Part shown: positions 7,672-15,868 of the stretch, one piece after another
Position numbering within the stretch: position 1 is the first letter of the stretch
How the letters are laid out: each line of letters starts with the position of its first letter
Assembly (NCBI GenBank): GCA_026224995.1
Contig: JAMFRX010000051.1
Span: 1-24,665 of the forward strand
DNA from: Puia dinghuensis
Lineage (GTDB): Bacteria; Bacteroidota; Bacteroidia; Chitinophagales; Chitinophagaceae
Reading direction: 5' to 3'
Length of the DNA: 24,665 bases
The notes under the pieces: model-generated
Told to the model about the DNA's origin: nothing
Seen by the model: only the letters and a program-made list of their open reading frames with translations
Databases searched by the model: none
Translations under genes and position numbers: made by a program

Positions 7672-8619
7672 TTAGTCCCTGAATATATACGGCGTATCGA
7701 GCAAGTCCATCCAGTCCTTGTCCTTCGCAACTATTTTTGCCTTTTTTCTCCTGGAGAAAGCCCCTGGCATTTCCTTGAGCGCCTGGAGGAATGCCTTATA
7801 GTAATTTCTATTATACAAGAAATTGTATGCCAGCCGGTAAGGCAACATCAAAAAGAACCAGAAAAGGAAACCCGGCTGCCTTGTGTTTTTTACCATGCAC
7901 AATATCTGGTTCTTGTAGATCATTTGTTCCAGCTTGTCGTGCTTATGATAGTCCTTGGTAGATCCGCCTTCCCTGTGATATACAAAGGCATCGGGATGAT
8001 AGACCACCTTCCAGCCCTGCTGCCAGGCCCGGATACCCAGATCGGTGTCCTCGCAATAGGCCGGCCGGTACAGGGTGTCGAAACCCCCGAGCGCATTGAA
8101 ATATTTTGTCCTGAAGATTGACGACCCTCCACCTGGATACAAGGTATATTTGGTAGCGGTCTCGCCCGGATCGAGGTAATGATGCGACATCCATCCGCGT
8201 CTATAAAAAGCGGCTCTTACACCGGATAAAGTATGCTCTCCTTCCCAGTCCAGGTTCTTGCAGGAAATGCCAAAGAGTGTATCGTCGGCCTGCTCCATCA
8301 GCGGAAGCAGCTCGTTGAGCATTTCTTTATCCAGCCGGATATCGTCGTTGAGCAAGAGAATATAATCCGAGGAGATGCCCCCGATCACCTCATTCAGGGA
8401 GAACAGGTAATCGTTCTTGGGCGAGAACAGGTATTGCAATTCCGGGAAGCTCCCGATGGAAAAATCCCTTGTCTCGGGATCGCATCCATTGTCTACGATC
8501 AGCACATCGATGGCAGCTTTACCCTTGTAATTACGGATCGCCTCCTTTAAGGTCGGCAATAGCCATTCCAGGTGATGTTTCCCCTTGTAAGTAAGGATAA
8601 CGATGCTACAGGAGGTCAT
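7672..8619 (-). CDS. GT2-family glycosyltransferase
   Basis: A 315-residue GT-A glycosyltransferase of family 2. The start is the ATG at 8619 (MTSCSIVILTYKG), two bases after the upstream TGA; an in-frame TTG at 8625 is possible. Features seen are CSIVILTYKG at the nucleotide-binding strand (4-13), LIVDNGCD (40-47), LLLNDDIRLD (88-97) as the metal-binding DxD equivalent, the YPGGGSSIFR turn (161-170) and YCEDTDLGIRAWQQGW (188-203) with the likely catalytic acidic pair. A hydrophobic stretch at 251-270 suggests membrane association. This arrangement is typical of rhamnosyltransferase-like GT2 enzymes that build O-antigen or exopolysaccharide units. The exact linkage cannot be inferred. Confidence 0.92.
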   Translation of the reverse strand: MTSCSIVILTYKGKHHLEWLLPTLKEAIRNYKGKAAIDVLIVDNGCDPETRDFSIGSFPELQYLFSPKNDYLFSLNEVIGGISSDYILLLNDDIRLDKEMLNELLPLMEQADDTLFGISCKNLDWEGEHTLSGVRAAFYRRGWMSHHYLDPGETATKYTLYPGGGSSIFRTKYFNALGGFDTLYRPAYCEDTDLGIRAWQQGWKVVYHPDAFVYHREGGSTKDYHKHDKLEQMIYKNQILCMVKNTRQPGFLFWFFLMLPYRLAYNFLYNRNYYKAFLQALKEMPGAFSRRKKAKIVAKDKDWMDLLDTPYIFRD

Positions 8620-8621
8620 AA

Positions 8622-9506
8622 TCAAGGAATTCTACGTACGGCTATACGTATCCAGTCGACAAAAAAACTCTCGAAGGAGACGCCTTTGGATTTAAAGATC
8701 TCGGGATAACGGCTGATAACGGAGCTGCGAGAGATATCGAATCCGGAGGCATAGTCACATAGCAGGTACCCGTAAGGGAGGCCTTTCTTCGCCCAGTCAT
8801 ACGCTTCCAGGGGCTCCCCGTTTGTCCAGGGCAGGTATCCGGCATAGCCTTCGCCTTTCTTTTCCTTGCCATAGGCATGTATAAGGTGCTCCGGGAAGAG
8901 GATGTGAAGATATGCGGATTTTATTACGGAGTAATGATGATAGCCCCAGGGACTGTAATACAGCAGGCCGAACTGCATCAGCAAATATCCGCCGGGTTTC
9001 AGGATGCGCAGGCATTCGTTGAAGACCTTTCCCGGATTCGGAATGTGTTCCAGCGCGCTCCAGCTAATGATCAGCTCATAGCTTTTGTCCGGTATGACCT
9101 GCATATCGTCCGCGCTGGATAGGACCATTTCAACGCCGGCCTTTTTTACTTCGGGATGGAGGCTATCGACGATATCCAGCGCCGAGACCTTCGCGACTCC
9201 CTGCTCCTTGAACTTTTTCAGCACAAATCCGGCTCCCGGACCTATCTCCAGTACAGATGCAGGTTTGAAATTTATTCTCTTGCCGATATCGTCAATTCTT
9301 TCCGCAGCCAGCTTTTCCATGCCGCCGAGACTATAATCCTGCGCAGGCGCGGCGGGAATCTTTCCGTAACGGTCTATAAATTCCTGAAAGGCTTCATCCG
9401 GCAGGAAATTCCTGTACGGGACCGCCTTTTCAAAAGCCCGCCGGGCCTTGTGATAGTTGTACCAGGAGTACTTCTCGAATAAGTCCTTTTTTAGTGTTCG
9501 TATCAT
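8622..9506 (-). CDS. Class I SAM-dependent methyltransferase
   Basis: A 294-residue methyltransferase. I place the start at ATG 9506 (MIRTLKKDLFEKYSW), 10 bases after the upstream stop; an extension to 9554 would be inside the previous gene and looks non-coding. Motif I is VLEIGPGAGFVLKKF (85-99), the acidic strand is ALDIVD (109-114), and the post-motif is WSALEHIPNPGKVF (149-162) followed by LKPGGYLLMQFG (169-180), the standard Methyltransf_11/23 layout. The C-terminal ~110 residues are an aromatic-rich extension that may form the acceptor site. In this context it most likely O-methylates a sugar of the glycan or a late intermediate. It sits directly beside another methyltransferase gene. 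The substrate is unknown. Confidence 0.88.
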   Translation of the reverse strand: MIRTLKKDLFEKYSWYNYHKARRAFEKAVPYRNFLPDEAFQEFIDRYGKIPAAPAQDYSLGGMEKLAAERIDDIGKRINFKPASVLEIGPGAGFVLKKFKEQGVAKVSALDIVDSLHPEVKKAGVEMVLSSADDMQVIPDKSYELIISWSALEHIPNPGKVFNECLRILKPGGYLLMQFGLLYYSPWGYHHYSVIKSAYLHILFPEHLIHAYGKEKKGEGYAGYLPWTNGEPLEAYDWAKKGLPYGYLLCDYASGFDISRSSVISRYPEIFKSKGVSFESFFVDWIRIAVRRIP

Positions 9507-9516
9507 TATTGAAAAT

Positions 9517-10218
9517 TTAGGCGGCCTGCTTCCTGGCGAAAATATGAAGGCCATAGTTGAGCAGCTCGGCCGAATTCTTGTCTTTCCTGCTCAGCCTTCG
9601 CAGCAGGCTAAGCACTCCCCGAACGGCTATCCGGTCCAGGAAGCTATAGCTGCCGTCCGAGTAACGTTCGCCCATCTCTTTTATCCTTTGGACCTCCTGC
9701 CCCATGTACTCAAAATAATTACCATTAGCCTTCAGCTCGACGATTTCGAAGCCATTGTCCGGCAGATGCTTCTCATAAAAATAACGATTGAAGCCGGTAT
9801 AAAAATGATAGGGAGCAAAATGCGTGAGACTGCAGAATGGGGCCGTGATGATCAGATAGCCCCCAGGCCGGATGAGCCGGCTAAACTCCCTGATCGCCAG
9901 TATGGGGTCGGGGATGTGCTCGAATACCTCGGTGCACAAAACGGCGTCCACGGACGCATCCGGCAGCGGGATGTTCAGGATGTCCGATACGATGTCCAGC
10001 TTGGAATTATCCCATTCGCCAGTCTGCATCCCGACGTCGCCCTTCCCATCGTATTGGCCGAAGTCCTGGGAGATGTATTCCAGGTGGGCACAGGCTGGTT
10101 TATAAGGACATTGTCCGGCGCCGGCATCCAGCAGCCGCAAGCCCGCCGGGATCCTGGCAAGCGTGCTCCTGATCCATTGATCCCTTGTCTGGGAATTGGT
10201 GCTTCCTACGGTGATCAT
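9517..10218 (-). CDS. Class I SAM-dependent methyltransferase
   Basis: A 233-residue methyltransferase with motif I RLLDAGAGQCPYK (28-40) and a second SAM-contact region LDIVSDILNIPLPDASVD (74-91). The core LCTEVFEHIPDP (94-105) is followed by LIRPGGYLIITAPF (115-128). The AGxGxxPYK form of motif I is common among methyltransferases found in LPS and capsule loci. The ATG at 10218 follows the glycosyltransferase stop by 7 bases, and the gene ends 10 bases before the next methyltransferase. With its neighbour it gives the locus two consecutive methylation steps. A role in sugar O-methylation is inferred from context; transfer to a nitrogen or carboxylate cannot be ruled out. Confidence 0.88.
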   Translation of the reverse strand: MITVGSTNSQTRDQWIRSTLARIPAGLRLLDAGAGQCPYKPACAHLEYISQDFGQYDGKGDVGMQTGEWDNSKLDIVSDILNIPLPDASVDAVLCTEVFEHIPDPILAIREFSRLIRPGGYLIITAPFCSLTHFAPYHFYTGFNRYFYEKHLPDNGFEIVELKANGNYFEYMGQEVQRIKEMGERYSDGSYSFLDRIAVRGVLSLLRRLSRKDKNSAELLNYGLHIFARKQAA

Positions 10219-10225
10219 ATGCTAG

Positions 10226-11329
10226 TTACTTTATGGATTGGTACAGGTGTTGTTTTAATTGCTCAAAGTGGAATTCATATTGCAGGGTCTTGCGATAGAA
10301 GTCCGGGATGTTCTTCCTGTAGGTCTCCATGTTTCGGATAACCCGCAGGGCGATAGCGTCGAAGTCTGTGTCGCCGTCCCAGTATGCACCCACACCTTCG
10401 TTCTCAAAGAGTCGGAGGTTTTCCGCGCTGCCAATGATCAACGGCAGCTGGTTTTTAAGATAGGTGCCTATCTTCCCGCCGGTGAACCCATTGTTGGTCT
10501 CATGCACCGAATGCTTGTCGTAGAGTGCCAATCCGATATCGGTGGAGCTCACGGCATAGTTCATCATAGCGGAGGGTATAGGCTTCGTTGAGACCTTGAT
10601 GAAGGGATGGTCGTTCTCTCCCATGAGCCCGGAGGTCCGGGTCTGAAAGACCAGGTGATAGTCTCTCTCGCCATAAGTCTTGGTCTCCTCATAGATCTTT
10701 TTCGCCAGGTTCCAGTTGAGGGTCCCGGCGAACAGCAATATCGGCTTGCGGTCTTCGATGCCGAAGATATCCCGGAAATAGTTGCTCTTCAATCGTACGG
10801 CATCGCCGGCAGGGGCGTTGGGGATCACAATATGGTCGTGTGGGTAGTCGATGCGGTGCAGGGCCCGCTGGACCTGGTAGCGCTCTTCGCTCAAGGCAAT
10901 AGTGGCGGCAGCATGCTTGTTGGCCTTGTAGTTTTGCGCTTCCAGCCTTGAACGCTCCCCCGCCGGACTATTGGAAAGGATATGCGCTACCAGCTCGTCT
11001 GCGAGATAGTAATAGGGTATCCGCTGAAGCCTGGCAGTCTTATAAGCCAGCCACACGCCGGCAATAGGCGTCCCGATGATGGCCTTGTACCTGCGGTCCG
11101 CGGAATAAAGCGCCTTGAGCCAGTATTCCGTCTTGTCGAACCGGGATACCGGGAAGGAGAGGATGCGGATGTTATGCTGCTCGAAAAAAGGCTGCGTATT
11201 ATAGGGACTGCTCACCATGTAGAGGTCTACGTCGAAGCCGCTGGTCGCCAGTTGGCTGGCCAGCTCGATAAAGCAATGGTGCGCGTCGATGTAGGTCCGG
11301 TCGAAAAACAGAGCGATCTTATTGCTCAT
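10226..11329 (-). CDS. GT-B glycosyltransferase (GT4-like)
   Basis: A 367-residue GT-B-type glycosyltransferase. The N-terminal domain has alternating beta strands and helices (IALFFDRTYIDAHHC, 5-19). The C-terminal domain starts around residue 195 with PILLFAGTLNWNLAKKIYEE (196-215) and contains DIGLALYDKHSVHETNN (264-280), GFTGGKIGTYLKNQLPLIIG (281-300) and an NLRLFENEGVGAYW block (304-317). The GKxxxYLKNxLPxI stretch occupies the donor-binding position in GT4-like enzymes. The classical EX7E motif is not obvious, so it belongs to a divergent branch. Its ATG overlaps the stop of the SGNH gene (ATGA), tying it to the second MBOAT/SGNH pair. Donor and acceptor are unknown. Confidence 0.82.
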   Translation of the reverse strand: MSNKIALFFDRTYIDAHHCFIELASQLATSGFDVDLYMVSSPYNTQPFFEQHNIRILSFPVSRFDKTEYWLKALYSADRRYKAIIGTPIAGVWLAYKTARLQRIPYYYLADELVAHILSNSPAGERSRLEAQNYKANKHAAATIALSEERYQVQRALHRIDYPHDHIVIPNAPAGDAVRLKSNYFRDIFGIEDRKPILLFAGTLNWNLAKKIYEETKTYGERDYHLVFQTRTSGLMGENDHPFIKVSTKPIPSAMMNYAVSSTDIGLALYDKHSVHETNNGFTGGKIGTYLKNQLPLIIGSAENLRLFENEGVGAYWDGDTDFDAIALRVIRNMETYRKNIPDFYRKTLQYEFHFEQLKQHLYQSIK

Positions 11330-12270
11330 AGGGAAGCTGTCCTGGATTTAAGATAGGAAGTATAGCGTATCGCGTCCGGGTCCCGCAGGTGCAGGCCGTC
11401 AGAAGTCTCGTACCCGGTACAATCCGGCTGGGGGATATAGACATATTTGCCGGGGGGAAAAATACGATGAAAGCCATCCCGGATCGACCTGGCCAGGGGG
11501 AGATCGCTGAGATGCGCATCGATGGGCATCTCGAAAAAGTAGACGTTCACATTTTTGCTTCGAAGCCCATCGACATACCGCGCCAGCTCGTTGAGGTTTC
11601 GGTAAAGGCTCGCCGAATCGGCCGCCTTGCTGTAATTGTCTTCCTGTATCTTGAGCAGGCGGAGAAAAAGCCCGTCGCTAAGATTGACCTTCACCGGCGC
11701 CTGCACGGTGGACGTCTGCGCAGCGGGTTCCTGGCCCGTGGCCGCGATAGCCGGGGGGACAGCCTCCGGCTTCTTCCGTATCAGCCTGGACTTGAGCGCC
11801 GACAGCAAGGTCTGCACACAGGCGGACACCGGCTTTCCGGCCAATCCCAGGGGCTGATATCCATCCCTCAGAGCGGGGAGCTTATCCCGCATAACGAAAA
11901 GCATCGGCTGGAACAGGCTCCCCGTGAAGATCTTGTTCTCTCCCCGCATGACCATATTTAGTTCGATGAACACATTTACAGGGAGCTCTTTTTTGTGGTC
12001 GATGATGGCCAGCCCGTCGAAGATACTCTGGCCGTTGAGCGCTAAATTGGTAAAATTGACCAGGCTGTCCGTCAATATCCGGCAGGACAGCGACGATCCG
12101 ACGAGGACGTTCCTGCTGCCGGCGCCTTTTTGGTACAAATAATCCTGCGCCTTTATGGCGTTATCCTGCCACTGGTGCTGGGCCGCTTTTGGGAAAGGCA
12201 TCATCAGCCGGACACCCATGATATAGAGCGCCGTCAGCAGCAGAAAGGAAATCAGTGTTTTCTTTATCAT
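11326..12270 (-). CDS. SGNH-type acyltransferase partner, second MBOAT system
   Basis: A 314-residue protein with an N-terminal signal anchor (TLISFLLLTALYIMGV, 5-20) and an extracytoplasmic SGNH-like domain. The nucleophile block is VLVGSSLS (55-62, Ser60), and the His block is TSDGLHLRDPDAIRY (289-303), which keeps the full DxxH dyad (Asp291, His294). A low-complexity Ala/Pro/Thr/Gln linker occupies about 168-193, splitting the domain. It follows the second MBOAT by 8 bases and is expected to complete transfer of an acyl group to the exported glycan, as DltD, AlgJ or AlgX-type partners do. It is only distantly similar to the first SGNH protein of this locus, so the two pairs are unlikely to be a recent duplication. 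Confidence 0.82.
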   Translation of the reverse strand: MIKKTLISFLLLTALYIMGVRLMMPFPKAAQHQWQDNAIKAQDYLYQKGAGSRNVLVGSSLSCRILTDSLVNFTNLALNGQSIFDGLAIIDHKKELPVNVFIELNMVMRGENKIFTGSLFQPMLFVMRDKLPALRDGYQPLGLAGKPVSACVQTLLSALKSRLIRKKPEAVPPAIAATGQEPAAQTSTVQAPVKVNLSDGLFLRLLKIQEDNYSKAADSASLYRNLNELARYVDGLRSKNVNVYFFEMPIDAHLSDLPLARSIRDGFHRIFPPGKYVYIPQPDCTGYETSDGLHLRDPDAIRYTSYLKSRTASL

Positions 12271-12278
12271 CCGGGGCG

Positions 12279-13682
12279 TTAGAATTGGAAGTAGATGAAG
12301 GAGCCTGTGGAGCCGCTGTTCGTAAGGATCAGGAAGAACATCAGGGCATAGAGCATATAGTCCAGCTTCCAGACCCGGTAAAAGCTCGTTCTCTCTTTCA
12401 CGAGATAGAGCAGGTGATAGAGCACCACCGGCGAGGAATACAATAAGATATAAGCTATGAGGTCATACCTGTCTCCGATAAAGAAATTTCTCTTCAGGGA
12501 TACCATATACTGTATGACATCGCTGAATCGTGGCAGCTTGAATAGCAGCCAGGCCAGCGTCACGAAGCAAAATACCATCAGGCCTTTCAGGAAAGCAAGC
12601 AGCCGCGAAGGCCGGGACTTCACCCGATCGGTAAGGAACCGTTCCGACGCCAGCGCCAGCCCATGAAAACCGCCCCAGACGGCATAGCTGATCGCGGCCC
12701 CATGCCAAAGTCCACCCAGGACCATGGTGACCATGAGGTTGACATAGGTTCTAACCTTCCCTTTCCTGTTGCCGCCCAACGGGAAGTACAGGTATTCCAT
12801 GAGGAAGGACGACAAAGAGATATGCCATCTCTTCCAGAACTCCTTGAAGGAAGTGGCGATATAAGGGAAATTAAAGTTGTCGTTGAACCGGTAGCCAAAG
12901 AGCCCTGCCAGCCCGATGGCGATCAGGGAATAGCCCGCAAAATCGGCGAAGATCTGACAGGAATAGCCAAAGAGCATCACCACCAGGGTGATCGTCGACA
13001 TGGACTGAAAATAGGGGAAGCTTATCCAGTAAGTAAAATCCTTCAGGTTGTCTGCTACCACCATCTTTAAGAAATAACCGGTCAGCAGGTTCTTGAAACA
13101 CCGTTCCCAATTGATGTCCCTGATCGTCTTGCTGCCGATCTGTGGCAAGAAGTCATGCGCTTTCAGGATAGGGCCCGCTATCAGGTGGGGGAAAAAGGAG
13201 ATAAAGAAGAGGGTGTTGCGGGCATGCGCCGCGAACGAAGCCGGTATCACGTCTGTATTCTTAAAAGACTTTTCCTTATAGACATCCACCAGCAGGCTGA
13301 TTCCCTCGAAGGTAAAAAAGGAGATGCCTATCGGCAAGGGGATGGTAACCAGGAAATGCCCTATCGGGTCGTTGGAATTGAAGAAGCTATGGGCGAAGAG
13401 CGGACTGTATTTGAAGAAGATAAGCGTGAGCAGATTGATCGCTACTCCTGCCGTAGCAATGATCTTGCGGTAGATGGATCCCCGTGCCACCGCATAGCTC
13501 ACCACCGTATTGAGGCATGCGGAAAAAAGCAGCAATAGCAAAAGGGCCGGAGAGTCATAAGCATAGAACACCAGGCTGGAAACGATCAGGAGCACCACCT
13601 GGTATCTCGATAGCTTTGGTATATAATATAGCCCAAAGGTTACCAGGAATAGCTCTACGAATACAAAGCTATTGAAAAGCAT
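12279..13682 (-). CDS. MBOAT O-acyltransferase, second system
   Basis: A 467-residue multi-pass AlgI/DltB-type O-acyltransferase. It begins MLFNSFVFVELFL and carries FFPHLIAGPILK (163-174), FADFAGYSLIAIGLA (245-259), FWKRWHISLS (282-291), YFPLGGNRKGK (299-309) and GGLWHGAA (323-330) with the putative catalytic His327. A second His is at 340 (FHG). It ends GSTGSFIYFQF. The PLGGNRKG loop is the canonical AlgI-type loop; the first MBOAT of this locus lacks it (it has FTPLVIAKRNWGKG), so the two differ in subfamily. It starts 3 bases after the upstream GT4 gene and is followed by its own SGNH partner. It likely moves acetyl or another short acyl group across the membrane onto the glycan. Confidence 0.94.
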   Translation of the reverse strand: MLFNSFVFVELFLVTFGLYYIPKLSRYQVVLLIVSSLVFYAYDSPALLLLLLFSACLNTVVSYAVARGSIYRKIIATAGVAINLLTLIFFKYSPLFAHSFFNSNDPIGHFLVTIPLPIGISFFTFEGISLLVDVYKEKSFKNTDVIPASFAAHARNTLFFISFFPHLIAGPILKAHDFLPQIGSKTIRDINWERCFKNLLTGYFLKMVVADNLKDFTYWISFPYFQSMSTITLVVMLFGYSCQIFADFAGYSLIAIGLAGLFGYRFNDNFNFPYIATSFKEFWKRWHISLSSFLMEYLYFPLGGNRKGKVRTYVNLMVTMVLGGLWHGAAISYAVWGGFHGLALASERFLTDRVKSRPSRLLAFLKGLMVFCFVTLAWLLFKLPRFSDVIQYMVSLKRNFFIGDRYDLIAYILLYSSPVVLYHLLYLVKERTSFYRVWKLDYMLYALMFFLILTNSGSTGSFIYFQF

Positions 13683-13685
13683 GGA

Positions 13686-14885
13686 TCAGGATATTGAATT
13701 ATATATAGCCAGATAACTGCTGGCCTGAACAGACTCATCGAATTTTTTGGCGCTCTCCCTGATCTCCGCCCGGTCGAGGCTGGCTCCCAGAGCGCGGATC
13801 ATCGTGGCGGCCAGCGCCTCGGCCGAAACAGCCGGACAGAGGAATCCGTCAACCCCATCCCGGATCGTATCCTTGAGGCCGCCGATGGGAAATCCCAAAA
13901 CGGGGGCGCCGCAGGATAAAGACTCCAGCATAACATTGGGTAGATTATCCTCCACGCTCGGGATCACGCACACGTCGGCAGCAGAGAACAAAAGAGGCAG
14001 CAGCGGCTCATCGTGTATCGGTTCGAGGAAGACGATGCGTGGGTCCTTGGCGGCCAAATGATTGTACCCTAACGCCACTACCAAAAAATCCGCCTCCGGC
14101 GGGATCCCGGCAACGGCCTCTTCCAGCAGGTGAAAGCCCTTTCTTTTATTGGCGATATTCGCGCTCACGAAAACGAAGATCTTTTTCTTTAGCGGCAGCC
14201 CGAAAACCTGCCGGGCCATATCCTGGGGATAGGGAGTAAAGACCTCTGTGTCCAGCCCATTTGGGATATGATGATGGGGAAACCTGCCCATGGTCTCATC
14301 CGCCAGCGAGACTTCATAAAGCCATCGGGAAGGAGCGCAAATATTCAGGTTCGCTTTCGCGGTAGCATCCGCTTTGATTTGCTTATACCGTCTTTCGATC
14401 CGCATGAGCTCCGCATTCTCCATGTTCTTCAGCAGGTCTGCGCTATAATGGAACCCGCCCAACAGGGGGTTCATATCATGGAAGGTCCAGACCACCGGTT
14501 TTTTTAGCGTAAAGAACGTGGGGAAGTTAACGAAATTGGATACCCAGTGAAAGTGGATGACATCCGCGCTCAATACGTGTTCGTTCTCTTCCAGCCGATA
14601 CCTGGAAATGGGTAAGCTGTAATATTCGTAATCGCCCCTGCAGCTTTTGATCTTTTTTCGTTCGTGCTCTACGGTATCGAAAACAGTGACCCCCGCGCGT
14701 AAGGCAATCCTTTGTAACAGCGTGGGATCTGGCTCCTCTGCGACCCGCGTCAAAGCGGAATGCCCTTTCGCGATCGCGCACAAAAAAGTCGAATCTATCC
14801 CCTTTTTTATCAATCCTTCGTGCAGTCGAATTGTCGCTATGCCCGCCCCGCCATCTTCCAGGGTCGAAATATGAACTATCTTCAC
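13686..14885 (-). CDS. GT4-family glycosyltransferase
   Basis: A 399-residue GT4 glycosyltransferase of the type annotated WcaC/WcaL-like in exopolysaccharide loci. The N-terminal domain shows MKIVHISTLEDGGAGIATIR (1-20), VIHFHWVSNF (109-118) and the distinctive WTFHDMNPLLGGFHYS (133-148). The C-terminal domain shows HHIPNGLDTEVF (205-216), FVSANIANKRKGFHLL (239-254) and PSVEDNLPNVMLESLSCG (309-326), which holds the acidic pair of the family (Asp313 and Glu321 are eight apart). The start is a GTG at 14885 overlapping the TGA of the GT2 gene (GTGA); no ATG nearby gives the conserved MKIVHIS start. It is followed after 3 bases by the second MBOAT. Confidence 0.93.
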   Translation of the reverse strand: MKIVHISTLEDGGAGIATIRLHEGLIKKGIDSTFLCAIAKGHSALTRVAEEPDPTLLQRIALRAGVTVFDTVEHERKKIKSCRGDYEYYSLPISRYRLEENEHVLSADVIHFHWVSNFVNFPTFFTLKKPVVWTFHDMNPLLGGFHYSADLLKNMENAELMRIERRYKQIKADATAKANLNICAPSRWLYEVSLADETMGRFPHHHIPNGLDTEVFTPYPQDMARQVFGLPLKKKIFVFVSANIANKRKGFHLLEEAVAGIPPEADFLVVALGYNHLAAKDPRIVFLEPIHDEPLLPLLFSAADVCVIPSVEDNLPNVMLESLSCGAPVLGFPIGGLKDTIRDGVDGFLCPAVSAEALAATMIRALGASLDRAEIRESAKKFDESVQASSYLAIYNSIS

Positions 14886-15868
14886 TTGCCTTTTGTTTTT
14901 AGGGAATCAAGCTTATTCACAACCGGGTTATGCCTGAGGAGGAGGGATATTTTTTTAATCACCGAGGCAACAAGGAACGGGAGCTTGAACCTCGCCATAT
15001 GCAGGGTGGTCTTTATCATAACCATCTCCAACACCTCATTTACCAGCGGGGCCTGCTCGCTTACGATCTCCCCGGCATCATTGTTATACCAATATACTAT
15101 GCACTTGGCCTGCTGCCGCCTCAGGAGCCTGTCGATCTTCTCATCGTTGAACCGGCCGATCAATACATCCAGGGTTTTGTACAATTGGAGGTATCTTTTT
15201 GTAAGCGTTTGCGGTCCGTGATACCCGGTGAATTTCCGGTAGACAGCCATAGGCTCCGGCATATAGTAGATTTTCCCTCTGGAAGCATTAACCATATGGA
15301 CCAGGAAATCCCCTATGGGAGCCAAACTAAACCAATCGGGTATCGGTTCGAATGTATTCCTGAAAACAGAAGACGTCGTCGGCAGAAAGTTTCCATGTTC
15401 CGCCAGATCTTCTATAGTGTAGGTTCGGGGTTCCGTGGTCGCCTGGTTGATTTCCTTGCCGTGCTCAGATAATTCATATACGGCATGCGCACAGGCCGTA
15501 TATTCCGGATTCGCCTCCAAAAAATCGATCTGCTTTTCAATTTTCAAGGGGTCTGTCCAATAGTCGTCCCCTTCACATAGAGCCAGGTATTTGCCACGGG
15601 CGGCACCGAAAGTTATTTTGGTCACGCTAAGTATCGACTTGGAAAACTGGTTCTCGCTTTGATAAATATTGGCAAAAAGATCGGGGAATTTCGCTTCATA
15701 TTGCCTTACGATGGAAGCCGTGCCGTCCGTAGAGGCATCATCATGCACAATGATCTCGAAAGGGTATTTTGTTTTTTGCATTAAAAACCCCTCCAACGTC
15801 TCTGCAATGAATTTTTCGTGATTATAGGTCGGACATATTATACTGAGGACAGGCCGTGCATTATTCAT
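14882..15868 (-). CDS. GT2-family glycosyltransferase
   Basis: A 328-residue GT-A enzyme of family 2. Motifs in order are LSIICPTYNHEKFIAETLEG (8-27), IIVHDDASTDGT (39-50), and KYLALCEGDDYWTDPLK (93-109) with the EGDDYW form of the DxD metal site. A later region around 165-200 (TSSVFRNTF...PIGDFLVHMV) is where the catalytic base should lie. These features fit GT2 enzymes that extend capsule, LPS or flagellin-type glycans. Start ATG 15868 overlaps the end of the NeuD-like gene by 8 bases, and its stop overlaps the next gene's GTG, suggesting coupled translation through three genes. Sugar specificity is unknown. Confidence 0.93.
   Translation of the reverse strand: MNNARPVLSIICPTYNHEKFIAETLEGFLMQKTKYPFEIIVHDDASTDGTASIVRQYEAKFPDLFANIYQSENQFSKSILSVTKITFGAARGKYLALCEGDDYWTDPLKIEKQIDFLEANPEYTACAHAVYELSEHGKEINQATTEPRTYTIEDLAEHGNFLPTTSSVFRNTFEPIPDWFSLAPIGDFLVHMVNASRGKIYYMPEPMAVYRKFTGYHGPQTLTKRYLQLYKTLDVLIGRFNDEKIDRLLRRQQAKCIVYWYNNDAGEIVSEQAPLVNEVLEMVMIKTTLHMARFKLPFLVASVIKKISLLLRHNPVVNKLDSLKTKGK

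Noticed and set aside
7659..7730. N-terminal extension of the first MBOAT
   Set aside because: MBOAT proteins of this type begin MLFNS, as the second one here does; the extension lies inside the upstream GT2 gene.
9507..9554. N-terminal extension of the methyltransferase at 8622-9506
   Set aside because: It lies within the end of the previous methyltransferase and has no family similarity; ATG 9506 gives a sensible spacing.
9457..10341. 294-codon plus-strand open frame
   Set aside because: It lies antisense to two clear methyltransferase genes (and the end of a GT gene), and its translation has no recognisable fold or motif.
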